From NCBI RefSeq assembly GCF_000972865.1, contig NZ_CP011144.1, positions 2,356,001 to 2,420,000 of the forward strand: DNA of 64,000 bases, read 5' to 3'. Positions 44,321-52,379 of this stretch are shown piece by piece. Every line of letters begins with the position of its first letter. The first letter of the stretch is position 1. This DNA is from Pseudoxanthomonas suwonensis (lineage in GTDB: Bacteria; Pseudomonadota; Gammaproteobacteria; Xanthomonadales; Xanthomonadaceae). Made by a program: the position numbers and the translations under genes. Under the pieces are notes generated by a model. It had not been told where the DNA came from and searched no databases. It saw only the letters and a program-made list of their open reading frames with translations.

Positions 44321-44935
44321 TCAGCCGTAGTGCGCCAGGAACATGTCCACCGCCGAGGCGGCGACGGCGTCCTGCTCGGCTTCGCTCAGCAGCGGCTGCG
44401 CCATCGCGATCTGCGGCCAGAACGCGAAGCCCTTGACCAGCGATTCCAGCTGCATCGCGGCGAATGCCGGGTCGGGCGCCTTGAGCCGGCCGTCGGCGGC
44501 GGCGGCGCGCACCCAGGCGGTCATGGCGTGCTCGCGCTGGCCGAGGCGCTCCATCAGTTCGCGGGCAAGGGCCGGCGAGTGCAGGCCGGCGGCGATCGCG
44601 ACGCGGGCCAGGTCGGCGAAGTCCGGGTCGTGCAGCAGGCGCAGCTTGTGCCGCACCAGTTCCAGCAACTGCCCGCGCAGCGGGGCGTCGGCGCGGTAGG
44701 GCGTGGCGTACTCGTCGCTGCCGTGCAGCAGCATCCGGTCGACGATGTGCGCGAACAGCGCTTCCTTGCCCGGGAAGTGGTTGTAGACGGTGCGCTTGGA
44801 CACGCCGGCGCTGGCGGCGATGCGGTCCATGCTGGTGGCCTCGTAGCCGGCGGTGCGGAACTCGGCCACGGCGGCGTCGACGATCGCGGCGCGCTTGCGG
44901 TCGGTCAGGCGGGCGGGGGCGTCGGGCTTGGCCAT
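44321..44935 (-). CDS. TetR/AcrR-family transcriptional repressor
   Basis: A 204-residue regulator. Residues 9-60 hold the TetR helix-turn-helix (LTDRKRAAIVDAAVAEFRTA, YEATSMDRIAASAGVSKRTV, YNHFPGKEALFAHIV). The remaining part is the ligand-binding/dimer domain with the C-terminal TetR_C type seen in AefR-like proteins (LARVAIAAGLHSPALARELM). It is divergent from the lipoprotein metallo-hydrolase gene with two similar palindromes in between, so it probably represses that gene and itself. Confidence 0.92.
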   Translation of the reverse strand: MAKPDAPARLTDRKRAAIVDAAVAEFRTAGYEATSMDRIAASAGVSKRTVYNHFPGKEALFAHIVDRMLLHGSDEYATPYRADAPLRGQLLELVRHKLRLLHDPDFADLARVAIAAGLHSPALARELMERLGQREHAMTAWVRAAAADGRLKAPDPAFAAMQLESLVKGFAFWPQIAMAQPLLSEAEQDAVAASAVDMFLAHYG

Positions 44936-44947
44936 CGACACGGATTT

Positions 44948-44998
44948 TACACCGGACGGTTTACTTTTCGCGAACCTGTAATTACACTGCACGGTGTA
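44948..44998. promoter_or_regulatory. Two putative TetR operators in the divergent promoter
   Basis: TACACCGGACGGTTTA (44948-44963) and TACACTGCACGGTGTA (44983-44998) are imperfect palindromes of the same length with a TACAC...CGGT-TA plan, their centres 35 bases apart. The region is locally AT-rich and only 81 bases lie between the two start codons. Confidence 0.6.
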
Positions 44999-45016
44999 GT
45001 TTTCAGGATGTCCCGC

Positions 45017-46162
45017 ATGCCCACCCCCGCCACCCCGCCGGAACCGGGTCGCCGCCGGCCTTGCCGCCGCCGGCTGTTCCCGGTCCTCGTCCTTGGAGTC
45101 CTCGTCTTGAGCGCCTGCACCCTGTCCGTTGTCAGGACCCAGTCCCCCGTCGCCGACTACCCGGACTCGCCGCAGTCGGCCGACGGCCGTTTCCGCAACC
45201 CGGTGCCGCGTCCGCCGCAGGGAGCCGGCGAGATGGCCAGGATCCTGTGGGACTTCGCCTTCAACAAGCCGGCCGGGACGGCGCCGGCCACGCCTCCGGA
45301 CGTGGTGCCGCTGACCCGCGCGGATCTGGACGCGGCGCCGGACCGCAGCCTGTTCCGGCTGGGCCACTCCACCCTGCTGGTCAAGCTGCGCGGCGGCTGG
45401 TGGATCACCGATCCGGTGTTCGCCGAGCGCGCGTTCCCGGTGCAGTGGATGGGGCCGAAGCGTTTCCATGCGCCGCCGATTGCACTGGACGAACTGCCGC
45501 CGCTGCGCGGCGTGCTGCTGTCGCACGACCATTACGACCACCTCGACCGCGACGCGGTGGTGAAGCTGGCGCACAAGGCCGAGGTGTTCCTCGCGCCGCT
45601 CGGCGTCGGCGACCGGCTGGTCGCGTGGGGCGTGCCGCAGGCCAAGGTGCGGCAGTTCGACTGGTGGCAGGAAGCGCGGATCGACGGCCTGCGCCTGGTG
45701 GCCACGCCGGCGCAGCATTTCTCCGGCCGCGGGCTGTTCGACGCCGGCCGCACGCTGTGGGCATCGTGGGTGATCATCGATCCGCCCGCGGGCGACGGCG
45801 ACGCGGGCCTGCGCCTGTTCTTCAGCGGCGATACCGGCTACTTCGACGGCTTCCGCGAGATCGGCCGCCGCTTCGGCCCGTTCGACGCGACCTTCATGGA
45901 AACCGGCGCCTACGACGCGCGCTGGGCCTACGTGCACATGCAGCCGGAGGAAACCGTGCAGGCGCACCAGGACCTGGGTGGCCGCTGGCTGCTGCCGGTG
46001 CACAACGGCACCTTCGACCTGGCCATGCACGCCTGGGACGAGCCGTTCGAACGGGTGGCGGCGCTGGCGTCGGAACGCGGCATCGCGCTGGCCACGCCGC
46101 GCATGGGCGAGCGTTTCGACCTGGCCGCACCGCAGCCGACGCGCGCCTGGTGGCGGGACTGA
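45017..46162 (+). CDS. Lipoprotein MBL-fold metallo-hydrolase (NAPE-PLD/UlaG-like)
   Basis: A 381-residue protein. AGGA lies eight bases before the ATG at 45017; an ATG at 45008 is in frame. The leader PGRRRPCRRRLFPVLVLGVL and VLSAC (lipobox LSAC) marks an outer membrane or periplasmic lipoprotein. Metal ligands are in LLSHDHYDHLDRD (HxHxDH), an aspartate in FFSGDTGYFDGF and histidines in ATPAQHFSGRG and LPVHNGTFDL, as in the NAPE-phospholipase D and UlaG group of beta-lactamase-fold hydrolases. A phosphodiester or lipid head-group is the likely substrate. It is expected to be under control of the divergent TetR protein. Confidence 0.85.
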   Translation: MPTPATPPEPGRRRPCRRRLFPVLVLGVLVLSACTLSVVRTQSPVADYPDSPQSADGRFRNPVPRPPQGAGEMARILWDFAFNKPAGTAPATPPDVVPLTRADLDAAPDRSLFRLGHSTLLVKLRGGWWITDPVFAERAFPVQWMGPKRFHAPPIALDELPPLRGVLLSHDHYDHLDRDAVVKLAHKAEVFLAPLGVGDRLVAWGVPQAKVRQFDWWQEARIDGLRLVATPAQHFSGRGLFDAGRTLWASWVIIDPPAGDGDAGLRLFFSGDTGYFDGFREIGRRFGPFDATFMETGAYDARWAYVHMQPEETVQAHQDLGGRWLLPVHNGTFDLAMHAWDEPFERVAALASERGIALATPRMGERFDLAAPQPTRAWWRD

Positions 46163-46190
46163 TCCCGGCGGTCGGGTAGAAACGCGGCAT

Positions 46191-46222
46191 AAAAAATGAT
46201 GCCGCCCACGAGGGGCGGCATC
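46191..46222 (-). terminator. Rho-independent terminator for the reverse-strand gene
   Basis: On the reverse strand GATGCCGCCC / GGGCGGCATC form a 10-bp perfect stem followed by ATTTTTTAT. It sits 54 bases after the stop of the YkvA-like gene. On the forward strand the T-run is missing, though the stem could still slow transcription of the converging metallo-hydrolase gene. Confidence 0.8.
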
Positions 46223-46275
46223 GGACAGGACCGCGGGCGGGGCCCGCACGCCGGGTGGCGCGGACCGGTGGGCGG

Positions 46276-46932
46276 TCAGTGGACCCGGAACATCGCCGTC
46301 GGCGCCGGCGCGTAGCTGGACTCGCGCACCCGGCGGCGGTGGGCGACCAGGGCGGCCTCGGTGTCGCGGGCCGTCTCCCAGGCGCGGCGGTCGAACGGCA
46401 GTTCCTCCGGCGGGCAGCCGCGCAGGCCGGCTTCCAGTGCGCGCAGCCGCTGGAAGTCCTGGTAGTACGCCATCTCGCGGCGCAGCGTCGGCCAGGCGGT
46501 CTCGACCACGATGGCGTCGTCCAGGCGGCCGATCCGTGGCACCCAGTCCGGGATCAGGTCGCGGGTGTCCTTGGCGTAGTCGACCACCAGGCGGGCGTAG
46601 TTGGCCACGTCGTTGGCGGCCTCCCAGTCCGGGTCGGCGGCCATGGCGGCGACCGATTCGATCCACGTAATACGTTGGGCGATACAGCCGGGCGCGTCTT
46701 CGTCCGCGGCCGCCGACAGCTGCCGCGCGGCGGTGGCCAGCTGGTCGATGTCCAGCGGCGCCTTGACCCGGCCCAGGCGGGCCAGCAGGCGGTTGAAGCG
46801 CGCCAGGTCCGCGGAGGTCGGCCGGTAGTCGCCGATGTTCTTGCGGCGGTGCAGCAGGTTGAAGGACGGGGGGGCGTCCAGGACGGCAGGCAGCGGCTGG
46901 ACCAGGGAGCGGGTTGTCATCACAGCGTTCAT
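46276..46932 (-). CDS. YkvA/DUF1232-like protein
   Basis: A 218-residue protein with GGAGACGC before the start. ANDVANYARLVVDYAKDTRD and LIPDWVPRIGRLDDAIVVET resemble the YkvA (DUF1232) motif, in which a loop followed by LDD is conserved; here the strong hydrophobic helices of membrane YkvA proteins are reduced, so the match is partial. Rest is helical and basic. Its promoter lies in the 140 bases shared with the divergent CadC-like gene. Function unknown. Confidence 0.6.
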   Translation of the reverse strand: MNAVMTTRSLVQPLPAVLDAPPSFNLLHRRKNIGDYRPTSADLARFNRLLARLGRVKAPLDIDQLATAARQLSAAADEDAPGCIAQRITWIESVAAMAADPDWEAANDVANYARLVVDYAKDTRDLIPDWVPRIGRLDDAIVVETAWPTLRREMAYYQDFQRLRALEAGLRGCPPEELPFDRRAWETARDTEAALVAHRRRVRESSYAPAPTAMFRVH

Positions 46933-47073
46933 CGTGCGTCTCCATAGGATGGGTGGGCGCGGCATCGCCGGCGCCGGGCCAGCTTCCCGGGACCGCGGAT
47001 GCGGGTCATGAGGCAGGAATGAGCGTTCCGTGCGTGTTCGCTGATTCCATGAGGCAACCATGAGGAAGTGGCG

Positions 47074-49308
47074 ATGAAGCCGGGCACCGACCAGCCTCCC
47101 GCCCCCGACGGCGACGGCGGCAGCGGGCGCTACCGCTTCGACGGCATCGTGGTCGACGCCGCCGCGCACACCCTGGTGCGCGACGGCCGCGAGCTGGCGC
47201 TGGAGCCCAAGGCCTTCGCCGTGCTGCTGGCCCTGCTGCGCCGCCCGGGCGAGTTGCTGGGCCGCGACGCGCTGCTGGACCAGGTCTGGGGCCACCGCCA
47301 CGTCACCCCCGGGGTGCTGACCCGGGCCATCGCCCAGCTGCGCGCGGCGCTGGACGACGACTCCCAGCACCCGCGCTACATCCAGACCCAGCACGCGCTC
47401 GGGTACCGTTTCATCGGCAGGCTGGAGAGCGCCACGTCGGTCCTGCCGGCGCTGGCGGCCGAAGCCCCTGTGGCCGTGAAGGCGGCCGATGCCATCCAGG
47501 CCGCGCCGGCGCTGCCGGCCGCGCCTGTCGCGCCTGCGGACGACCCGGCCGGACCACAGCCCCGCCTGCAGGACCAGGCGCCGGGCGCCTCGCTCCTGGC
47601 CTGGGTGGCCGGGCTGGCGGCGGCGCTGGCCCTGGGAGCGGTGGCCTGGCTGTGGCGCGAGCCGGGCCCACCGCCGGTGGCGACCGAGGCATCCATCGCG
47701 GTGCTGCCCTTCACTACGCTGAGCGACGCGCGCGACGACCGCTACTTCGCCGAGGGGTTGTCGGTGGAGATGCTGAACGCGCTGGCCGGCGTGCATGGCC
47801 TGAAGGTCGCGGCGTGGCGCCCGCCGGAGGCGATCGACCGCAGCCAGGACATCCAGGCGCTGGGCCGGCTGCTCGGCGTGGCCACGCTGCTGGACGCCAG
47901 CGTGCGCCGCGACGGGCAGCGCCTGCGCATCAGCGCGCGGCTGTCGGATACCCGCAGCGGCTACACGCTGTGGTCGCGCAGCTACGACGGCGACGCCGAC
48001 ACGATTTTCGCCACCCAGACCGACATCGCCGACGCGGTGGTCGACGCGCTGGTCGAAGTGTTGCCGGAGGAGCGCGAGAACCTGCGCAGGCGGCTGGAGC
48101 CTACCCGCAGCGCGACCGCGTTCGATGCCTACCTGGTCGGCCTGAGGCAGATGCTGCATGCACAGGGTGACGAGGGCCGCAACGCCGCCACCGAGCACTT
48201 CCGCAGGGCGCTGGCGGCGGACGCGGGCTTCGCCCGGGCGCAGGCCGGCCTGTGCCGGATGGAACTGTGGGACTTCGAGTCCAAGCGCAATGCCGATGCG
48301 TTCGACACGGCGCGGCTGGCCTGCCTGCGGGCCATGAACATGGACCGCACCATGGCCGAGGTGAGCCTGGCGCTGGGCGACCTCCACCGCGTGCAGGGGG
48401 ATGAGAAGCAGGCGCTGAAGTACTACGACGCCATCCTCGACGATCCGGGGATGCGCTGGCGGGCGCTGGTGGGACGCGCGCGGCTGCACATCGACCAGGG
48501 CCGCGACGACCAGGCGATGCGGGATTTCCGCCAGGCATTGCAGGCCAGTCCGGGCAATGCGCAAGTGCATGCCGAGCTGGGCTACCAGCAGTACCGCCTG
48601 GGCCGGTATCCGGAGGCGGTCGCCTCGTACCGCACCGCCGTGGCGTTGCGCCCGGACGTGGCCTCGTACTGGAGGACCTACGGCGGGCTGCTGTTGACGA
48701 CCGGCGACACCGCGGGCGCCGAAGTGGCGCTGCGGCGTTCGCTGGCGATAGAGCCCCACGAAAGCCCGTTGAGCAACCTGGGCACGCTGCGCTACCAGGA
48801 AGGGGACTACGCGGGCGCGGCCGAGCTGTACCGCCGCGCGGTCGAACTCAACCCCAAGGGCTTCTTCTATCTCGGGCGCCTGGGGGACGCGCTGGAGGCG
48901 GATCCGCGGACCGCAGCGCAGGCGCGCGAACCTTATGCCCAGGCGGCCTTGCTTGCGCAGCGCTTCGTGGACGTCAAGCCCGGCGACGCCAAGGCACTGG
49001 CCGCGCTGGGCTGGTACCAGGCGCAGCTTGGCGACCGCGATGGCGCGCTGCGGCGGGTCGGCGAGGCCAGGGCGCTGGCGCACGAGCCAGGGGAAGTGGC
49101 GATGTACAACGCGCAGACCCTTGCCGTCCTGGGCCAGTACCCGCAGGCGCGCGAGTCGCTCCAGGCCGCACGCGCGGCGGGCATTCCCGAGTCACGCATA
49201 GCCACCCATGCCGTCTTCAGGCGGACGGGGCTGTCCGAACCGCCGGAAGGCGACACACCGCCCCCGGCCGTTTCCCCCGCAGCAGCGGGACCACCACGAG
49301 GAGAATGA
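47074..49308 (+). CDS. CadC-like membrane transcriptional regulator with TPR sensor domain
   Basis: A 744-residue protein. GAGGA is seven bases before the ATG at 47074, while the GTG two codons earlier is too close. Residues 15-115 are an OmpR/PhoB-type winged helix (LEPKAFAVLLALLRRPGELL, LDQVWGHRHVTPGVLTRAIA, YIQTQHALGYRFIG), followed by an Ala/Pro-rich linker, a transmembrane helix (LAWVAGLAAALALGAVAWLW, about residues 172-191) and a periplasmic part with IAVLPFTTLSDARDDRYFAE (a TolB-like segment), then TPR repeats. This CadC/ToxR-like plan puts the DNA-binding domain in the cytoplasm and the sensor outside. It is coupled to a 75-residue peptide. Confidence 0.88.
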   Translation: MKPGTDQPPAPDGDGGSGRYRFDGIVVDAAAHTLVRDGRELALEPKAFAVLLALLRRPGELLGRDALLDQVWGHRHVTPGVLTRAIAQLRAALDDDSQHPRYIQTQHALGYRFIGRLESATSVLPALAAEAPVAVKAADAIQAAPALPAAPVAPADDPAGPQPRLQDQAPGASLLAWVAGLAAALALGAVAWLWREPGPPPVATEASIAVLPFTTLSDARDDRYFAEGLSVEMLNALAGVHGLKVAAWRPPEAIDRSQDIQALGRLLGVATLLDASVRRDGQRLRISARLSDTRSGYTLWSRSYDGDADTIFATQTDIADAVVDALVEVLPEERENLRRRLEPTRSATAFDAYLVGLRQMLHAQGDEGRNAATEHFRRALAADAGFARAQAGLCRMELWDFESKRNADAFDTARLACLRAMNMDRTMAEVSLALGDLHRVQGDEKQALKYYDAILDDPGMRWRALVGRARLHIDQGRDDQAMRDFRQALQASPGNAQVHAELGYQQYRLGRYPEAVASYRTAVALRPDVASYWRTYGGLLLTTGDTAGAEVALRRSLAIEPHESPLSNLGTLRYQEGDYAGAAELYRRAVELNPKGFFYLGRLGDALEADPRTAAQAREPYAQAALLAQRFVDVKPGDAKALAALGWYQAQLGDRDGALRRVGEARALAHEPGEVAMYNAQTLAVLGQYPQARESLQAARAAGIPESRIATHAVFRRTGLSEPPEGDTPPPAVSPAAAGPPRGE

Positions 49309-49310
49309 AC

Positions 49311-49538
49311 ATGTCGCAGCAGAGGACTTTTGGCGGAAGCGGTTCCATCGACCTTGGCAATGGCATCTCCATCGATGTCGACATGACCGCCCTGATGAGC
49401 AGTCCGGACGTGTGCATACCACAGCCCGGAGTTGTCTCGCAGCTGAAACTGGTCACCGGCGATTTCCCGGGCGGTGACCCGGAAAATCCCATCGAGCTGG
49501 GTTTCAAGATCAAGTTCGTCGACCACCGGGAGGAGTAG
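49311..49538 (+). CDS. 75-residue peptide coupled to the CadC-like regulator
   Basis: MSQQRTFGGSGSIDLGNGIS and on to FKIKFVDHREE. GAGGAG is seven bases before the ATG at 49311; an ATG at 49305 overlaps the regulator's stop. No signal peptide or membrane helix. It is rich in Gly, Asp and Pro with alternating strands (SIDVDMTALM, IELGFKIKFV) and a single cysteine. I do not recognise the family. Could be a ligand or regulator of the CadC-like protein. Confidence 0.65.
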   Translation: MSQQRTFGGSGSIDLGNGISIDVDMTALMSSPDVCIPQPGVVSQLKLVTGDFPGGDPENPIELGFKIKFVDHREE

Positions 49539-49639
49539 TTCGGGCGCTCGTGCATGGATCGTCCTGCCGGCTTGCGGACGTACCGGCAGGACGGGGAGGA
49601 AGCGAGAGACGTAACTGGCGTCCCGCCTGGGGCGGTGCC

Positions 49640-49710
49640 CACAAAAGGGGTCAGGTTCATTTTCCCAACACGGGTGCGTGCACGGGAAAATGAACCTGAC
49701 CCCTTTTGTG
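49640..49710. repeat. Perfect 27-bp-stem GGGGTCAGGTTCATTTT palindrome
   Basis: Bases 49640-49666 (starting CACAAAAGGGGTCAGG) and 49684-49710 are exact reverse complements, with a 17-base loop AACACGGGTGCGTGCAC. It is the most perfect copy in the window. Lying 100 bases after the 75-residue peptide gene, it may terminate that operon. Confidence 0.95.
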
Positions 49711-49748
49711 GCAAGGTGGCGGATATTCGCCGCCATGCGCAGGAAACG

Positions 49749-50639
49749 ATGATGAAGCGACTGACCGCCCGCGACTTCGCACCGGAACTGCTGGAGCTGT
49801 ACGACGGCTATGTGCACGGCCGCATCAGCCGGCGCCAGTTCCTCGACCGCGCCGGCACCTTCGCCGTGGGCGGACTGACCGCGGCCGGCATCCTCGCGGC
49901 GCTCGGCCCGGACTACGCGCTGGCCCAGCAGGTGCAGTTCACCGACCCGGACATCGTCGCCGAATACATCCGCTACCCCTCGCCCAACGGCCACGGTGAA
50001 GTGCGCGGCTACCTGGTGCGTCCGGCCAAGGCCGAAGGCCCGGTGCCGGGAGTGGTGGTGGTGCACGAGAACCGCGGCCTGAACCCCTACATCGAGGACG
50101 TGGCCCGGCGCGTGGCCAAGGCCGGTTTCGTCGCGCTGGCGCCCGACGGCCTGAGTTCGGTCGGCGGCTACCCCGGCAACGACGACAGGGGCCGCGAACT
50201 GCAGCGCCAGGTCGATCCGGAGAAGCTGATGAACGACTTCTTCGCCGCGATCGACTACCTGCTCGCCGACGAACGCACCACCGGCAAGGTCGGCATCACC
50301 GGCTTCTGCTACGGCGGCGGCGTGTCGCACGCCGCCGCGGTGGCCTATCCGGAACTGGCCGCCGCGGTGCCGTTCTACGGCCGCCAGGCGCGGCCGGAGG
50401 ACGTGCCGCGGATCAAGGCGCCGCTGCTGATCCACTTCGCCGAGAACGACGCCAACGTCAACGCGACCTGGCCGGCCTACGAGGCGGCGCTGAAGGCCGC
50501 CGGCACGAACTACGAGGCGCACTTCTATCCCGGCACCCACCACGGCTTCCACAACGATTCCACCCCGCGTTACGACGAGGCGGCGGCGGAACTGGCGTGG
50601 GAGCGGACGCTGGAGTGGTTCCGCCGCTACCTGGCCTGA
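49749..50639 (+). CDS. Tat-exported dienelactone hydrolase-family protein (YghX-like)
   Basis: A 296-residue protein; ATG at 49752 is equally possible. Residues 25-55 contain GRISRRQFLDRAGTFAVGGL, a twin-arginine leader beginning after a cytosolic extension, as in YghX of E. coli. The hydrolase has VVVVHENRGLNPYIEDVARR, the cysteine nucleophile in GITGFCYGGGVSH, the acid in FAENDANVNA and the histidine in GTHHGFHNDST, the complete Cys-Asp-His triad of dienelactone hydrolases. Substrate unknown. Confidence 0.88.
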   Translation: MMKRLTARDFAPELLELYDGYVHGRISRRQFLDRAGTFAVGGLTAAGILAALGPDYALAQQVQFTDPDIVAEYIRYPSPNGHGEVRGYLVRPAKAEGPVPGVVVVHENRGLNPYIEDVARRVAKAGFVALAPDGLSSVGGYPGNDDRGRELQRQVDPEKLMNDFFAAIDYLLADERTTGKVGITGFCYGGGVSHAAAVAYPELAAAVPFYGRQARPEDVPRIKAPLLIHFAENDANVNATWPAYEAALKAAGTNYEAHFYPGTHHGFHNDSTPRYDEAAAELAWERTLEWFRRYLA

Positions 50640-50773
50640 GCGACGGCAACGCAGGTCCGCGGTGGCGGCGCGCGCGGCATGGTCATCGCCGCGCATCGCC
50701 CAAGCTGAATACGCTCACCGCAAGCCACGCATGCGCGGACGGCCGCGATCCGTGGTCCGCCTCCACTCCGTGT

Positions 50774-50788
50774 TGATCTGGATCAATG
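50774..50788 (+). promoter_or_regulatory. Possible FNR/ANR-type operator upstream of the Usp gene
   Basis: TTGATCTGGATCAA matches the FNR consensus TTGAT-N4-ATCAA exactly in its two arms and lies about 57 bases before the Usp start codon, a usual activating position. Many Usp genes are regulated by ANR/FNR in related bacteria. Confidence 0.6.
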
Positions 50789-50843
50789 ATCATCCGTGGC
50801 AGGGAGAGGGATACTGCCCCCACATCAGACGGAGGAAGCAGCC

Positions 50844-51293
50844 ATGTACACGCATCTCCTGGTTCCCACCGACGGTTCGCCGCTGTCGGACTACGCGGTC
50901 GAGCAGGCGCTGGCGCTCGCCGTGGCGTTGAAGGCGAAGGTCACGCTGTTCACCGCGGTCGAGCCGTTCCACGTCATCGCGTATACACCCGAGCAGGTCG
51001 CCGAGACGCGCGATGCCTACGACCGCCACGCCAGGGAAGAGGCCGCGCGCCGGCTGGCGCAGGCCGCGGAGCGGGCCAGCGCGGCCGGCGTGGAGCACGC
51101 GACCGTGTCGCAGGCCAGCGACGACCCGCACGAGGCGATCATCGCCACGGCGAAGGAGAAGGGCTGCGACCTGATCGCGATGGCGTCCCACGGTCGGCGC
51201 GGGGTCAAGGCGCTGGTGCTGGGCAGCGTGACCGCCAAGGTGCTGACCCACTCCGAAGTGCCGGTGCTGGTCTACCGGCACGGCGACGACTGA
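50844..51293 (+). CDS. Universal stress protein (UspA family)
   Basis: A 149-residue cytoplasmic protein behind GGAGGAA. It begins MYTHLLVPTDGSPLSDYAVE, has the ATP-site motif MASHGRRGVKALVLGSVTAK and ends VPVLVYRH. This is a single Usp domain of the ATP-binding type. It is preceded by TTGATCTGGATCAATGATC, an inverted repeat resembling an FNR/ANR site (TTGAT-N4-ATCAA) centred near 50782, so anaerobic induction is possible. Confidence 0.92.
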   Translation: MYTHLLVPTDGSPLSDYAVEQALALAVALKAKVTLFTAVEPFHVIAYTPEQVAETRDAYDRHAREEAARRLAQAAERASAAGVEHATVSQASDDPHEAIIATAKEKGCDLIAMASHGRRGVKALVLGSVTAKVLTHSEVPVLVYRHGDD

Positions 51294-51423
51294 CGCGTTC
51301 GGTCGCGGCGCGGCGCGCGCGGCCGCCGTCGCGACGCCTGTCGCGCCTGCAAGGGCTCGCGCAGCCGCACACGCACCCACCGGCTGCTCGCTGCATCCGG
51401 AGGGCCCGCGCGCCTGCCCGTGC

Positions 51424-51777
51424 CTACTTGAGGTTCTGGACGATCGCGTCCGCCGTGTCGCTGGTCTTCTTCAGCAGGTTGGACAGCGTGCTCATCAGCT
51501 TGCCGAGCCGGTCCATCGCCATCTGCAGCCGCAGGCTTTCCATCTCGCCCATTCCGGCCAGCGAATCCAGCGTCGAGCGGATGTCCTCCTGCACGGCGCG
51601 GGCGGCTTCCAGGTCCAGGGCGAGGGTGCCGGCGCGTTCGGCGATGCGCGGAACCAGCAGCCGGTCCAGGCCCCGCGCCACGTCCAGCACGCCGCCCTTC
51701 AGCAGCGCCGCATCGCCCTTGAAGTCGATCCGGGCCGGACCCAGCCGGATCTTCAGCGAAGCCTCTTTCGCATCCAT
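51424..51777 (-). CDS. Helical protein of unknown function
   Basis: A 117-residue protein with GGAGGACACC before the start. After a short strand-rich N-terminus (ASLKIRLGPARIDFKGD) it is mostly helical with heptad-like leucines (GLDRLLVPRIAERAGTLALD, MAMDRLGKLMSTLSNLLKKT), suggesting a coiled coil. No signal peptide or known domain. It faces the Usp gene in convergent orientation. Confidence 0.7.
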   Translation of the reverse strand: MDAKEASLKIRLGPARIDFKGDAALLKGGVLDVARGLDRLLVPRIAERAGTLALDLEAARAVQEDIRSTLDSLAGMGEMESLRLQMAMDRLGKLMSTLSNLLKKTSDTADAIVQNLK

Positions 51778-51955
51778 GGTGTCCTCCGCCTGCCGCGGAC
51801 ACGGCGCCATTGCCATGCCCTCAATGCGTTGGAACGGGGCCGATGCGGCAGGCCGGTCAGTTGCGCGGAGCCGACCGCGGGAGCACCGGCGGCGACGGAC
51901 GCACACACGCCGGGCAGGGTAGAGTCCGGCCACACCCGCACACGGAGGCTGCCGC

Positions 51956-52234
51956 GTGAGCGCAACACCCGATCCATTCGCCCGCTGGGCGCAGCTGCGC
52001 AAGCAGGGCATGGCCCGGTTCGTGCTGGTCCGCGGCGCGCTGGGCTGGGGCCTGACCACGGCCCTGATCTACTCGCTGCTCATGTGGGGCATCGCCGGCG
52101 CCGACCTGCGCGTGCTGCTGCCGCTGTCGCTGCTGCTGTTCCCGCTGGGCGGGCTGCTGTGGGGCGCGGCGATGTGGTGGCATCTGGAGCGCCGGTACCG
52201 GCGCCACCTCCAGGCCGGTGAAGCCGGTCGATAG
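51956..52234 (+). CDS. Small membrane protein of unknown function
   Basis: A 92-residue protein from a GTG start with GGAGG seven bases upstream. Two transmembrane helices (GLTTALIYSLLMWGIAGA and VLLPLSLLLFPLGGLLWGAA) sit between basic cytosolic ends. Function unknown. Confidence 0.75.
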   Translation: MSATPDPFARWAQLRKQGMARFVLVRGALGWGLTTALIYSLLMWGIAGADLRVLLPLSLLLFPLGGLLWGAAMWWHLERRYRRHLQAGEAGR

Positions 52235-52379
52235 AGACGTCCGCCGGCGTCATCCGCGCCTCCTGCTGGGGCCAGGGTCGCGGCGCACACCACGCCGCTG
52301 TCGAATCCGCGCAGCCGGATCCGTCGCACAGGCAGGCTCCTTCCGGGGCCGCCGCCATCGTGCCGTGCGAGGACCCGCC

